A stretch of 64,000 nucleotides of DNA from JACVRX01 sp046726315 (GCA_046726315.1 JBKPAG010000007.1:132605-196604), one strand, 5' to 3'; counted from the first letter of the stretch, positions 46,009 to 56,348 are shown. Made by a program: numbers and translations. Notes: a model not told the origin generated them from the sequence alone.

Positions 46009-47219
46009 GTGGCTGACTACTCTCGAGCGGAGGCGGCCAAACGTTCCGGGGTCGATGTTACATCGACCGTCTGATCGAGCTGGGAATCATCTCGCCGGAC
46101 ATCGGCGACCGGCTGACGAAGGGCGACGTGCCCCGTGCCCAGATGGCGCAGACGCTGGAGAACGCGGGCATTGCGCTCGAGAGCCTTGCCGCCAGCATCA
46201 AAAGCGGCCATGGTGACCTCGGGTTCATGGACGCACCGACCTACGAGCGATTCGCGGCGCTCAGCGACGAGACGTTCGAGAGGTTGAGCCGACGGAGGAG
46301 TCTCCCATTGAGCCTGGTGATGCTGATCCGCGAGGCGACCTGTGGAGCCACGCCAGCCCCGGATGATCGGATGCGAGAGGACGAGCTGGCGGTCGTCCCC
46401 TTCGTCGAGATCGAGCTTGCGATGGGCTTTCGGCCCGTGTCGATCGAGCGAACCCTACGCGTCCTGGGCGACAGTCTGCGCCGCGTCGCCGCAACGGAGT
46501 CGGATGCGTGGCGGTCCGACCTGATGGAGCCCATGCTCGCCAGGGGCGCCACGGCCATCGAGCTGGACGCCACCTCCTCTTCCACGGAGACCGTGACGCT
46601 GGACCAGGCCACAGATGAGGCGGTGCTGGCCATCTGGCACGCGCAGCAGGCGCAATCATGGACGGCGAATATCATCGGCGGCTTCGAGAAGGCCCTGACC
46701 GATGCCGGACTGCTGAAGACGCTCCCTCGACCGCCAGCCATCTGCTTTCTAGACATCACCGGTTACACCCGCCTCACGTACGAACGTGGCGACGAGGCCG
46801 CCGCCGACCTGGCTGAGCGGCTCGGCAGACTCGTCACTCGAAGCACGCTCGAGAGCGGCGGTCGGCCGGTGAAGTGGCTGGGTGACGGCGTGATGGTGTA
46901 CTTCCGCGACCCGGGACCCGGCGTGGTAGCGGCCCTCGAGATGGTAGACGGCGTACCGTTCGCCGGCTTGCCGCCCGCTCACGTTGGCCTGCACGCTGGA
47001 CCGGTCCTCTTCCAGCAGGGCGACTACTACGGACGGACGGTGAACCTTGCCTCGCGGATCGCCGAGTACGCCCGGCCGGGTGAGGTCCTCGTCAGCCAGG
47101 AGACCGTCGATGCCTCCGCGGGTGTCGACGTGACCTTCACCGAGATCGGGCCGGTGGAGCTGAAGGGCATCTCCGGTGTGGTACGCCTGCACGCCGCGCA
47201 TCGCGCGGAATCGCGTTGA
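46009..47219 (+). pseudogene. Adenylate/guanylate cyclase with N-terminal helical domain, frameshifted
   Basis: GTG 46009 begins VADYSRAEAAKRSGVDV; the frame shifts near 46059 (one base missing) into YIDRLIELGIISPDIGDRLT and stays open to 47219. Restored length is 403 residues. The cyclase domain (about 245-400) is complete: ICFLDITGYTRLTYERGDEA, VKWLGDGVMVYF and GRTVNLASRIAEYARPGEVL, so both metal and transition-state residues are present and it could work as a homodimer. It might still be expressed from ATG or GTG codons downstream of the shift. Confidence 0.75.
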
Positions 47220-47267
47220 CAAGATCGCGCCGAGCGGCCCCGGCCCAACAAACCCCGCTCGGTGCCG

Positions 47268-47462
47268 GCGTCGTTGCCCTCCTGGTCGAGCACAGCAGCC
47301 TCGTTGCCCGGCAGCGGCTTGCCGGCGCTGCCCGGCCTGGTGTCCTGGATCCCCGGCAGCGTGGTGATCATGATCGTGCCGGTCTCGGTCTGCCACCACG
47401 TGTCGCCGATCGGGTAGCGCTCGCCGCCGATCACCTTGTGGTGCCAGAGCCAGGCCCGCCGC
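47268..47462 (-). pseudogene. acs: Internal fragment of acetyl-CoA synthetase
   Basis: The minus strand reads WLWHHKVIGGERYPIGDTWW, QTETGTIMITTLPG and a further PGSAGKPLPGNEAAVLD, a recognisable stretch around the DTWWQTETGG signature of acetyl-CoA synthetase. Flanking sequence is unrelated. A 5' fragment of an acs-like gene lies on the same strand at 58334-58796. Confidence 0.75.
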
Positions 47463-47559
47463 GGTGAGAACGCGGGTAGCGAGCGGACACCGGGCCCACG
47501 TCCACCGACACCGACGGGGACGCCGGCGAGCTGCGCGTCGCCGGCCCGACGTGCGCCGC

Positions 47560-47800
47560 GAGCCCCATGCGGTGCGGCGCACCATCGGCCTGGCCGGGCA
47601 GTCTGCCGCAATAGAGCCAGCGCTGACCGGACGGGAGAACCTGCAGCTGGTGGCTCGACTGTTCGGGGAAGGACGCCCGCTCGGCCCGCGCCAACAGTGC
47701 GCAAGTGCTTGAGCAGCTCGGATTGTCTGACGCGTCCGGCTGGCGCGGACGTACCCGGCGGCATGCGGCGGAGGCTGGACCTGGGGGACGAGCCTGGTTG
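47560..47800 (+). pseudogene. DrrA-like ABC ATPase fragment
   Basis: VRRTIGLAGQSAAIEPALTG, RENLQLVARLFG and, in a second frame, ASGWRGRT-PGGMRRRLDLG. These match the Q-loop and signature region of daunorubicin-resistance (DrrA)-type ATPases. Walker A and Walker B are missing and frames change at least twice. Confidence 0.6.
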
Positions 47801-47879
47801 TGACCTCGAGCAGGGATTCGTCGACCGGCTCCGCTCGCTGCCCATTCCACGAACCGCGGTGCTGGCCGGACGGGCGGTG

Positions 47880-48210
47880 GCCGACACCGGCGTGCAGGTG
47901 TGGGGCCTGGTCATCACCACGCCATCGGTTTCGCCGTCGGCTTCCGCATCCACGGTTTCGTCCAGGACGCACTGTTGGCGTTCGCGCTGTTGGTAGCGTT
48001 CGGGTTCGCGTTCGAGTGGCTGTTCATCACCCTCGGGCTAGTGGCCGGGAACGCCCAGGCTGCACAGGGCCTGGCGCTGCTGGTCTTCCCGCTGACCTTC
48101 GTGTCCAGCGCCTACGTCCCGGTCGAGACGATGCCGGGATGGCTCCAAGCCCTGGCCGAGCACCCGCCAATAACGGTGATGGTGGACGCGGTCCGCGCGC
48201 TCAGCCATCT
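47880..48210 (+). pseudogene. DrrB-like ABC-2 permease C-terminal fragment
   Basis: IGFAVGFRIHGFVQDALLAF, then two helices (LFITLGLVAGNAQAAQGLAL) and TFVSSAYVPVETMPGWLQAL with AEHPPITVMVDAVRAL. This is the C-terminal part of an ABC-2 permease partnered with DrrA. It follows the ATPase fragment in the right order. Confidence 0.65.
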
Positions 48211-48326
48211 TCGCTCCGCTGGCTGTAGCGCGGTACCGGCGAGGGTGACTGTCGGGGCCACGACACCGCCCGGCGTGTCGCTCCAGGTTCGCGCGACCGT
48301 CAGTGCACCCTCCTACCATCGCACGC

Positions 48327-49835
48327 GTGACGGAGAGCGACACCGCATTCGGCAGGCCCTCGCTGGTCGCGCGCGTCCTGGATGCCGACGAAAGAACCCA
48401 GCTCCAAGTGCTGAAAGCGGCCACCGAGGCGACCGCGCCACTGTACGGCGCGGTCCTCGCGGTGCTCGTCGTCGCCAAGGAGCGGTACCAGATCCAGGTG
48501 CGCACCGAAGACATCGAGACCGAGCTTGCAGCACACGGCCTGGACACGACGACACTGACGGCTGCGCTCGAGCAGCTGAAGGAGTGGGGTGCGGTCACCT
48601 GGACTCAGGACACGAGCCGGGTGGCCCGCCTCGCGGATTTCAACCGCCGCCGCGAGCTGTGGCAGCTCACCGCCGCCGGGCACGCCGCGCACGACAGCAT
48701 CATGCGGGTACTCGGCGCAGCCGAGCAGGCGGGTTCGTTGCAGCGGGCGCTGTTCCGGGACATCCGGGAGAACCTCGACGCGCTAGCGACTGCCGTCGAC
48801 GCTGGTGATCACACCGCGACCTACCTGCGGCTGCGCGATCTCGACGGCGCCCTGCGGGACCTGGCCGCAAACGCTCGAGACTTCCACGCCACGATGGCCG
48901 AGCTCCGGCGCGAGCACGAGCTCGCCCCGGAGCGGTTCCTGGCCTACAAGCACCTGCTGATCGAGTACCTCCAGGAGTTCCTCGATGACCTGTTCCGCTA
49001 CCGCACGCAGATCGCCGGCCAGGTCGCCGCGATCGAGAACCGCGGCGTCGAGCGGATGATCGAGCTGGCCGCCGCGGGCGATGACTCCGCCGGGCTCTTC
49101 GGTGCGCGTGACCTCGCTGCGCAGTGGCGGGACCGGTGGGCCGGGCTGGCCGCCTGGTTCCGCATCGACGCCGGGCAGCGTGCAGCAGGCGCCGAGGAGC
49201 TGGCGGCAGCCACGACGACCGCGATCCGCGACCTGATGGCGTTCCTGCGCAAGCTCACCGAGAGCGCCACCCGCCCGATCACTCGCGCGTCGGAGCTGAT
49301 CCATCTCGCCCGCTGGTTCTCCCGCTGTGAACCGGCCGAGGCGCACCGGCTCTTCGACGCTGCCTTCGGGCTCGCGCCCCCTCACCACCTTGGCCAGGAT
49401 GAGGACGACCCCGACCGCACCCCGGCTGCGACGAGCTGGTGGGCTGCGCAGCCGGTAGACGTGCCGGTGATGCTGCGGGAGTACGGCCGCCGGGCGGGTG
49501 CTCCGCCACCGGCCGCAGCGGCGGACTATGCCGAGACGAAGGCTCGCCTCGCGGCGGAGCATCGCAAACGGCGCGCTGCCCGCGTCGACGCCGCCGCCCG
49601 GCTCACCGCGCGTCCGATCGAGGGCCGGGTCCTGACACCGGACGAACTGTCGCTGCTGCTCGAGCTGCTCGACCGGGCTTTGCACCAGCGACCGCTCAAA
49701 GGCGAGTTCAAGGTCGAGGTCGAAGCTGAGAGCGTCCGGCTCATCCTCGCCACCGCAGACACCCGCGTCGTGATCGCGACCACCGCCGGAACCCTGACCC
49801 TGCCCGGCGTAGAGCTGGAGGTACACCGGCCGTGA
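48327..49835 (+). CDS. jetA: Wadjet JetA (kleisin-like, TIGR02677/DUF2397)
   Basis: 502 residues from GTG 48327 (another GTG at 48303 is possible). The N-terminus has a winged helix (LKAATEATAPLYGAVLAVLV), the middle a helical body, and the C-terminal third the kleisin-type end. Family TIGR02677 is found only with TIGR02678/02679/02680. JetA bridges the SMC-like JetC dimer. GTGA overlap with JetB. In the Wadjet complex it helps form a ring that senses and extrudes closed circular DNA. Confidence 0.9.
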   Translation: MTESDTAFGRPSLVARVLDADERTQLQVLKAATEATAPLYGAVLAVLVVAKERYQIQVRTEDIETELAAHGLDTTTLTAALEQLKEWGAVTWTQDTSRVARLADFNRRRELWQLTAAGHAAHDSIMRVLGAAEQAGSLQRALFRDIRENLDALATAVDAGDHTATYLRLRDLDGALRDLAANARDFHATMAELRREHELAPERFLAYKHLLIEYLQEFLDDLFRYRTQIAGQVAAIENRGVERMIELAAAGDDSAGLFGARDLAAQWRDRWAGLAAWFRIDAGQRAAGAEELAAATTTAIRDLMAFLRKLTESATRPITRASELIHLARWFSRCEPAEAHRLFDAAFGLAPPHHLGQDEDDPDRTPAATSWWAAQPVDVPVMLREYGRRAGAPPPAAAADYAETKARLAAEHRKRRAARVDAAARLTARPIEGRVLTPDELSLLLELLDRALHQRPLKGEFKVEVEAESVRLILATADTRVVIATTAGTLTLPGVELEVHRP

Positions 49836-51082
49836 CGCTCGCCCGAATCGCTGCCCACCTCGATCCTGCGCGGGAGCTCGACGACTTCCAGGGCGCCGCC
49901 CGCGCCCTGGTCACCCACGGGCTGATCACCGAGCGATACCCGCAGCCAGGCGTGCTGGCGCTGGTGCGCCGGTTCGAGGAACCGTTGCGCAACGAGTTCA
50001 ACCGGCTGTGCCACTGGCGGCTGGACGTGGCGCCGACCTGCGCCCGCCTTCTGCGGCGGCCGGCGGCGGTGTCGGTCCACCGGCCCGCTCGCACGGCGAC
50101 CCAGTCGCGACGTCACTTCGGCCCGCAGACGTATGCGTTGTTGTGCCTCGTGCTCGCAGCTTCGGAAGGCCTCGGAGAGCAGACGACCATTTCACAGCTC
50201 GCCGGCGAGGTGGTACGGCTGCGCGCCGGTGACGACGCGTTGCCGTTCGATCCGACGGTGTACGCACACCGGCGAGCGTTCGTCGACGCGGTCGCGTGGC
50301 TGGAGCAGCGCGGCGTCCTCCAGCTGCTCGATGGCGACACCGAGACGTTCCTCGGCGGCAGCGGAGATGCGCTGTACGACGTCGACCGCGACGCGGCCGG
50401 CCGGCTGCTGGTCTCCCCGCCCAGCGTGCTCGCCGGGCTGACGGCGCCGGACGACTTTCTCGTCGAGCATTACCCGCCGACCGCCGAAGGCGCGCAGGCC
50501 CGGGCACGGCACGCCGTGCACCGCCGGCTGCTCAGCGAACCCGCCCTCTACTACGACGAGCTGCCCGATGACCAGCGCGACTACGCTCGCCAGCGCCGCA
50601 CCCGCATCCGCGAGGAGCTCGAACGGCTCACCGGATGCACACTGGAGTGCCGGGCCGAGGGCCAGACCCTGGTGGGTCTGCCCGCGGCCGATCCATTCCC
50701 GGCCAGCGGCGCGGTTGCCCAGGCCACGCTGCTGCTCGGTGGGGAGCTCACCCTCGCCGCCGGCGCAGCCGATCCGGGCACCGTCGCCGCCGAGAGCAAC
50801 CCGGCGCACCCGGGCGCGACCGGGACCGACAGGGCGCAGCCCGCCGGACGCCGCGTGTCCCCGGCCGCCGCCGACGCGGCGTGGTCCCGGGTGCTGGCGG
50901 CCTACCGCGGCCGGTTCACCGCCGAGTACCGGGCCGAGCCGGAGCGGTTGCGCGCCGAGGCGATGTCCCTGCTCGAACGGCTCGACCTGGTCGCGCCCAT
51001 ACCCGGCGGCGGCCTGCTCATCCGACCAGCCCTGGCCCGGTACCGGGCCGAGGTCCGGCTCCCGGAGACGCTCGATGCCTGA
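49832..51082 (+). CDS. jetB: Wadjet JetB (KITE-like, TIGR02678/DUF2398)
   Basis: 416 residues. Winged-helix segments: ARALVTHGLITERYPQPGVL, RRHFGPQTYALLCLVLAASE and AWLEQRGVLQLLDGD, followed by WSRVLAAYRGRFTAEYRAEP and RLDLVAPIPGGGLLIRPAL. These suit a KITE subunit that binds the kleisin. GTG 49832 overlaps the jetA stop; the end overlaps jetC by 8 nt. There is an Ala/Pro-rich insertion around residues 310-340. Confidence 0.9.
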   Translation: MTLARIAAHLDPARELDDFQGAARALVTHGLITERYPQPGVLALVRRFEEPLRNEFNRLCHWRLDVAPTCARLLRRPAAVSVHRPARTATQSRRHFGPQTYALLCLVLAASEGLGEQTTISQLAGEVVRLRAGDDALPFDPTVYAHRRAFVDAVAWLEQRGVLQLLDGDTETFLGGSGDALYDVDRDAAGRLLVSPPSVLAGLTAPDDFLVEHYPPTAEGAQARARHAVHRRLLSEPALYYDELPDDQRDYARQRRTRIREELERLTGCTLECRAEGQTLVGLPAADPFPASGAVAQATLLLGGELTLAAGAADPGTVAAESNPAHPGATGTDRAQPAGRRVSPAAADAAWSRVLAAYRGRFTAEYRAEPERLRAEAMSLLERLDLVAPIPGGGLLIRPALARYRAEVRLPETLDA

Positions 51083-54000
51083 TCAGAACGCACGGTGGAA
51101 GCCGGCCCGGGCCGGGATCCGCAACATCTGGGAGTACGACGACCAGGTCTTCGAGTTCGCCGACGGCCGCCTCGTGCTCCGCGGCCCCAACGGCTCCGGC
51201 AAGTCCAACGCCCTCGCCCTGTTTGTCCCGTTCCTGCTCGACGGCGTGATGTCTGCTAGCCGGATGGACAGCCTCGGCGGCGGCCGCTCGATGAAGTCGC
51301 TGCTGCTCTGCCTCAATGATGACGAGCGGGCCAAGCGGTTCCGCCACGAGCACCGAACCGGCTACGCCTGGCTGGAGTTCGAACGCGGCGGCGAGCACAT
51401 CACGATCGGTTGCGGCGCCCGCGTCTCCACCCAGCGCGACGCGGAGGCGTGGTTCTTCGTCACTCCGCGGCGTCCAGGGATTGATCTCGACCTCGCCCCG
51501 GACGGGATTCCGCTGTCGCGCGGCGCCCTGGTCGAAACCCTCGGCGGAGCGATCCACGACTCGGCCGAGGCCTACCGGGCGGCGGTCGACAAGGCGCTGT
51601 TCGGCCTCGGCGCCCACCGCTACCGCAACCTCGTCGAGCTGTTGCTAGTGCTGAGGCGGCCGCACCTGGCCGGCAAGCTCAATCTCGAGCACCTGTCCAA
51701 AGTGCTCAGCGACGGTCTGGCTTCGCTTGACGACCGGATCATCGCTGACGTCGCCGCGAGCTTCGAGGACCTCGAGGCAGTCCAACGCGATCTGCGCCGG
51801 TTGCAGGATGCCCACCGTACGGTGCAGGTGTTCCTGCCCGTCTACCGCCGGTACCTCCGGGCGGCCGGGCGGGCGCGCGCGCTGGTTGCGGCTGATGCCG
51901 AGCGTGCCCTGCGGGCGGCTCGCCGCCGGGTTACCGACGCCGAGAAGGGCGTTTCAACGGCCGACGCGGAGCTGGAGCAGGTCCGGCTAGCCCGCGTGTC
52001 GGCCAACGAGCGACGCGAGGTCGCCGAGCAGCGGCACCGGGCGATCCTCGAATCCCCCGCCTACCTGGACGCGAAGAGCCTGGTCGAGGTCGAGGGCCGG
52101 GCCGCCGATGCCGAAGCTGCCGCGGCCAGGGCCGGTGAGCGGTTGACCTCGGCGGAGAAGGAAGCCGAACACGCGGCATGGGAGACGGCGCACACCGAGG
52201 CTGAACTCCGCGCGGCGGCCACCGGGGTCGACCTAGCGTTCGCCGCTGCCGGCGAAACCGCCGACCAGGCGGGGGTGGCGTGGCCGATCGCTCGCGACGG
52301 CGTCGAGGCGGGCGACCTGCAGAAGACGCTCCGGGCGCTCGGGGTCGAGCGCCGCCAGGACATCGCCGAGGTCCGGGCTGCGCTCACCGAGGCCACCACT
52401 GCGTCGGTCCGAGCCAGCGAGGCCACGTCGGCCGCGGCGCGTTCGGGCAAGGTGGCCGACGACGCCGAGGGCGACCGGCAGCAAGCCGCGGCGGCCGTCG
52501 ACGCTGCCCGCGGCGCGCTCGCCGCCGACGTCCAGCGCTGGATCGAACACAATGATTTCGCGGGGCTCGGTGCCGTCCTCGATGCGGTCGAGCCACTCGG
52601 CGAGCCCGACGCACCTACGCTGACAGATGTCCTGGCCGGCGTACTCCGGCCGCTGCGGGATCGATTGACTGCCCGTGACGCGCGTGCCGCCGACCGCATG
52701 CTGGCCTTGGCCGCGGAGCGCTCCAGCGTGATCGAGCATCGGGAGCGGATCGCCGACGACCCGGTGCCGGCGCCGGACCGGCTGCCGACTCGGCCCGCGA
52801 ACCGGGCGGGCCGCGCCGGCGCCCCGCTCTACGCCTGCGTCGACTTCGCCGAGCACGTGCCGGCCGACGATCGCGCCGGGCTGGAAGCGGCCATCGAAGC
52901 TGCCGGGCTGCTCGACGCCTGGATCGGTGAAACCTCCGAAGAACTCGACGCGTGGCTTGGCCCTGGCTCTCCCGTGGAGTCACCCCGGCTGGCCGACGTG
53001 CTGGTGGCGACCCCACCCGACGCCAGCCCGCTCGATGCTGGCGTCGTGCACGACGTTCTGGCCTCGATCGCCCTCGCCGACGTCGGCGTGGCCATGCTTC
53101 CCGACGGCCGGTTCCACCTGGGCCCGCTCTATGGCCGGTTTGCCAAGCCCGCAGCCGAGTTCATCGGGGCGACGGCCCGCGAGCACCGGCGGCAGCGGCT
53201 GCTGGCCGAGCTCGACCAGCGGATCGCCGAGCTCACGGCCGAGCTCGATGCGGTGGGCAGGAAACGGCAGGCGCTGGCCGCCGAGCAGTCCCGGCTCGAC
53301 GAGATCGCGGAGTCGCTGCCGGCTGCGGAGTCGCTGCTGGCCGCGCGCGACGCCCTCCTCCGCGCCGTGGCGACTGCCCAGGCAACCAGACGCGCCGCCG
53401 ACCGCGATGCGCTGGTTGCGCGAGAGGCACGGAGTGCTGCCGACCAGGCGCACGCGGCACTGCGCGCCCGCTCCGTCGAACGCCGGTTGCCGGCGACCGG
53501 GGAGGGCCTCTCCGAGAGCGAGCGAGTTGTCCACGCGTACGAGCATCGCGCCAACGACCTCGTCACCGCGGTTGCGCGGCTGGTTGGCTGCCGGGCGGCA
53601 GACCAGCAGGCGTCGGCTCGGCTCGCACGAGCGCGCAGCGTCGTCACGAGGTATAGCCAGGAGCACGACGAGCTGCGCCGCCGCTCGGCGGGCCTCGCCG
53701 CTCGGGTGGCACAGCTGCGATCACAGCTCGGGGCCGATGCGGAGGCGCCGCTGCGCGCGCTTGAAGCCGTCGAGTCCGAGCTACACGCGTTGCGGGACGA
53801 GTCTGGGCGTCTCGACCTCGAAGCCCAGGCGGCGGCCCGGCAACAAGGCGATGCACTTCGAGAGCAGAAGCTCGCCATCGGGGCTCTCGACGAGCGCATT
53901 GCCACCGCTGCCGAGGCGGCAAGTCGGCTGGACGTGCTCCGGCGCGCCGACGTGTGGCCGGTCGTGGCTCAGGGTCACGACATACCCACTGCGGGTGCCG

Positions 54001-54983
54001 ATCTGGCTGCCGCGGTGGTGACCGCCACCCCCGACGTCAGCCCCGAGCCGGACGACAACGCGCTCCAGCGGGCCTACCGGCAGCTGCTCGACGAGCTCGG
54101 CCGCGATTACGACCCCGGGCTCTCCTACGTAGACCATGTCGGCATCGTCGAGGTCACGTCCGACACCGGCACCTTCTCGGTGTTCAAGCTTGCCGACGAG
54201 CTGGGCGGCCAGGTCGCGAGCCAGCAGAAGCTGCTCTCCGAGCGGGACCGCGAGATCTTCGAGCGGCACCTGCTCACCCGGGTGTCCGAAGGGCTCCGCC
54301 GGCTGCTCAACGATGCCAACGAGCTGGTCGAGCGCATCAACCGGTCGCTGGCTCAGCGCCCCACGGCAAGCGGCAAGACCGTGCGACTGCGCTGGGAGGC
54401 CGACAGCACCGACCCGGCGGTGCGCACCGCCCTCGGCCTGCTTCGCAAGACCCCGGAGCTGCTCGGCCCCGACGAGCGCGAGCAGCTCCGGCGGTTCTTC
54501 TCCACCGCGATCGCGCAGCGGCGGGCCGAGGATGCGGCGGCCGGCTACGCCGAGATCCTCCGCTACGTGCTCGACTACCGGGCCTGGCACACCTTCGTGC
54601 CGCATGTCCGTTCCGCGGGCGGCGGCATTCAGCGGCTCACCCGCACGCTGTTCCGGACGCTGTCCGGGGGCGAGCAAGCGGTCGTGCTGCACCTTCCGCT
54701 GTTCGCCGCCGCCTCGGCCCACTACGACACGGCCGGACCGTTTGCACCGCGCATGATCGCCCTCGACGAGGCCTTCGCGGGTATCGACGAGGGCATGCGT
54801 GCCGAGTTAATGGGCCTGCTAGTTCGCTTCGACCTTGACGTCTTGCTGACCGGCCACGAGTTGTGGGGCGCCTACGAACAGGTGCCGACCCTGATGGTCT
54901 ACGACTTACTTCGCCACCCGCCGCTGGAAGGCGTCTCGGCGTTCGCCGTTCGGTGGGATGGCGCCACGATGGCCGAGGTGTGA
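51075..54983 (+). CDS. jetC: Wadjet JetC (SMC-like ATPase, TIGR02680)
   Basis: 1302 residues from ATG 51075. Walker A LVLRGPNGSGKSNALALFVP near residue 36, long Ala/Arg/Glu-rich coiled coils either side of a hinge-like middle, then signature TLSGGEQAVVLHLPLF near 1195 and Walker B MIALDEAFAGIDEGM near 1229, and a His-loop LTGHELWGAY. All ATPase elements are intact, so it should be active. It is the DNA-loop-extruding motor of the complex. It lies 3 nt before jetD. Confidence 0.95.
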   Translation: MPDQNARWKPARAGIRNIWEYDDQVFEFADGRLVLRGPNGSGKSNALALFVPFLLDGVMSASRMDSLGGGRSMKSLLLCLNDDERAKRFRHEHRTGYAWLEFERGGEHITIGCGARVSTQRDAEAWFFVTPRRPGIDLDLAPDGIPLSRGALVETLGGAIHDSAEAYRAAVDKALFGLGAHRYRNLVELLLVLRRPHLAGKLNLEHLSKVLSDGLASLDDRIIADVAASFEDLEAVQRDLRRLQDAHRTVQVFLPVYRRYLRAAGRARALVAADAERALRAARRRVTDAEKGVSTADAELEQVRLARVSANERREVAEQRHRAILESPAYLDAKSLVEVEGRAADAEAAAARAGERLTSAEKEAEHAAWETAHTEAELRAAATGVDLAFAAAGETADQAGVAWPIARDGVEAGDLQKTLRALGVERRQDIAEVRAALTEATTASVRASEATSAAARSGKVADDAEGDRQQAAAAVDAARGALAADVQRWIEHNDFAGLGAVLDAVEPLGEPDAPTLTDVLAGVLRPLRDRLTARDARAADRMLALAAERSSVIEHRERIADDPVPAPDRLPTRPANRAGRAGAPLYACVDFAEHVPADDRAGLEAAIEAAGLLDAWIGETSEELDAWLGPGSPVESPRLADVLVATPPDASPLDAGVVHDVLASIALADVGVAMLPDGRFHLGPLYGRFAKPAAEFIGATAREHRRQRLLAELDQRIAELTAELDAVGRKRQALAAEQSRLDEIAESLPAAESLLAARDALLRAVATAQATRRAADRDALVAREARSAADQAHAALRARSVERRLPATGEGLSESERVVHAYEHRANDLVTAVARLVGCRAADQQASARLARARSVVTRYSQEHDELRRRSAGLAARVAQLRSQLGADAEAPLRALEAVESELHALRDESGRLDLEAQAAARQQGDALREQKLAIGALDERIATAAEAASRLDVLRRADVWPVVAQGHDIPTAGADLAAAVVTATPDVSPEPDDNALQRAYRQLLDELGRDYDPGLSYVDHVGIVEVTSDTGTFSVFKLADELGGQVASQQKLLSERDREIFERHLLTRVSEGLRRLLNDANELVERINRSLAQRPTASGKTVRLRWEADSTDPAVRTALGLLRKTPELLGPDEREQLRRFFSTAIAQRRAEDAAAGYAEILRYVLDYRAWHTFVPHVRSAGGGIQRLTRTLFRTLSGGEQAVVLHLPLFAAASAHYDTAGPFAPRMIALDEAFAGIDEGMRAELMGLLVRFDLDVLLTGHELWGAYEQVPTLMVYDLLRHPPLEGVSAFAVRWDGATMAEV

Positions 54984-54986
54984 CGG

Positions 54987-56228
54987 ATGGAGGTCCTCGA
55001 CCGACCCTTGTACCAGCCGCTGTGGGCGGCCGCGCGCCGCCGGGTCGAGTCGAACGGGTTGTCCCTGGATGGGACACCGCTTGTTCTGAAGGGCCTGACC
55101 AGCCAGCAGTCCGACGCCATCGCCGGGCTACTCGCGGTTCGCCGGCCGGCGAACGGTGCGCCACTGCGGGTGTCGCTGTCCAGGCTCGACCAAGCGCTTC
55201 GGTCCTCGTCGGTCGGGATGGGGCTCATGGATGTGCTGGCAGAACTGGGCGGGCCGCTGGTCGACCGACGAGCGGCCAAGGAATCGAGCGCGGCCGAACG
55301 GGCATCACGGTGGGCCGGACTCGTCGCTCATCCCGCCGTCGAGCGCGACGGTAGGCTCGCTGGCTGGCTGGATCACGTCCGGACCACCGGCTTGGATCGT
55401 CGTCTCGCCAGCGCCGACGCTGCTACAGCCGTGGACGCCGCGCTCGACGTACTCGCGAGGCTCGATCGCAATGCTGGACACCGACTCCCGGTGCTCGCCG
55501 CCGACGTCATCCACGACTCCCATGCGCTCGACCGAGGCCGCGCCACGGGGACACTCGTCGTGCACGCCCTCTCGTGGTTGCGCGGCGAACCATTCCCGCA
55601 AGGCGCAGCCGACTGGCGCCGAGTCTGGGCCGACGCGGGTGTGGCATGCGACGACCTGTCCTGCGACGTGCTCGTGCTCAACCTGCCGGGATTCACCCGA
55701 GAGCCGTTGCGGCTCACCCTCCGCCAGGTGATGGCATGGCGGCCGCCGAGCATGGCGAGCGGAGTCATTTCCGTTTGCGAGAATCCGGCGGTGGTCGCCG
55801 CAGTTGCCGACCACCTGGCCGAGGACGCTCCCCCGCTGGTATGCGTCGACGGGATGCCGTCGACCGCGGCCCTAATGGTGCTCGACCGGCTCCGCAACAA
55901 CGGGCATTGCCTGCGTTACCACGGCGACTTCGACTGGCGTGGAATGACAATTGCGACGGTCATTGCCCGCAAACTGCCAGGGACCTTGCCTTGGCGGTAT
56001 GGGGCCTACGACTACCAGCGCGCCATCGCTGCTGGGCTGGGAACCGTCGAGCTTGCCGGCCGCCCCTCACCGTCGCCGTGGGATGACTGGCTGGCGCCCG
56101 CCATGGAGTCCGCCGGGTTGGCGATCTACGAGGAGCAGGTGATCGGCGAGCTACTCGGGAACCTGGCAAATGGTCCTCGCCCGCTGTCCGCTGATCACCG
56201 TGACCTGTCAGGATCGGCCGCGCCCTGA
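54987..56228 (+). CDS. jetD: Wadjet JetD (TOPRIM nuclease, TIGR02679/DUF2399)
   Basis: 413 residues. The C-terminal TOPRIM domain has SVCENPAVV (catalytic Glu near 266), LVCVDGMPSTAALMVLD and YHGDFDWRGMTIA (DxD near 313), all present. The N-terminal half (LTSQQSDAIAGLLAVRRPAN) binds the JetABC ring. The nuclease cleaves DNA that the motor recognises as a small circle. It is the last gene of the operon; its own end is complete. Confidence 0.95.
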   Translation: MEVLDRPLYQPLWAAARRRVESNGLSLDGTPLVLKGLTSQQSDAIAGLLAVRRPANGAPLRVSLSRLDQALRSSSVGMGLMDVLAELGGPLVDRRAAKESSAAERASRWAGLVAHPAVERDGRLAGWLDHVRTTGLDRRLASADAATAVDAALDVLARLDRNAGHRLPVLAADVIHDSHALDRGRATGTLVVHALSWLRGEPFPQGAADWRRVWADAGVACDDLSCDVLVLNLPGFTREPLRLTLRQVMAWRPPSMASGVISVCENPAVVAAVADHLAEDAPPLVCVDGMPSTAALMVLDRLRNNGHCLRYHGDFDWRGMTIATVIARKLPGTLPWRYGAYDYQRAIAAGLGTVELAGRPSPSPWDDWLAPAMESAGLAIYEEQVIGELLGNLANGPRPLSADHRDLSGSAAP

Positions 56229-56253
56229 CCTGCCCATTCAGCTGCTTCACCCT

Positions 56254-56272
56254 GACAGGTCGCGAACCTGTC
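56254..56272 (+). terminator. Weak hairpin after jetD
   Basis: GACAGGT-cgcga-ACCTGTC forms a 7-bp stem with a 5-nt loop 25 bp after the jetD stop. No T-run follows, so it is only a candidate terminator. Confidence 0.3.
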
Positions 56273-56348
56273 GACATGTCAGGGCCGGCGGCGCACCGAC
56301 CTGCGCATTCCGGCCGCGGCACCCCGACAGCTCTGGGGAGCCGCCTGG

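Noticed and set aside
51075..54983. JetC as a stand-alone SbcC/RecN repair ATPase.
   Set aside because: Its tight operon with TIGR02677, TIGR02678 and TIGR02679 proteins identifies it as the Wadjet motor.
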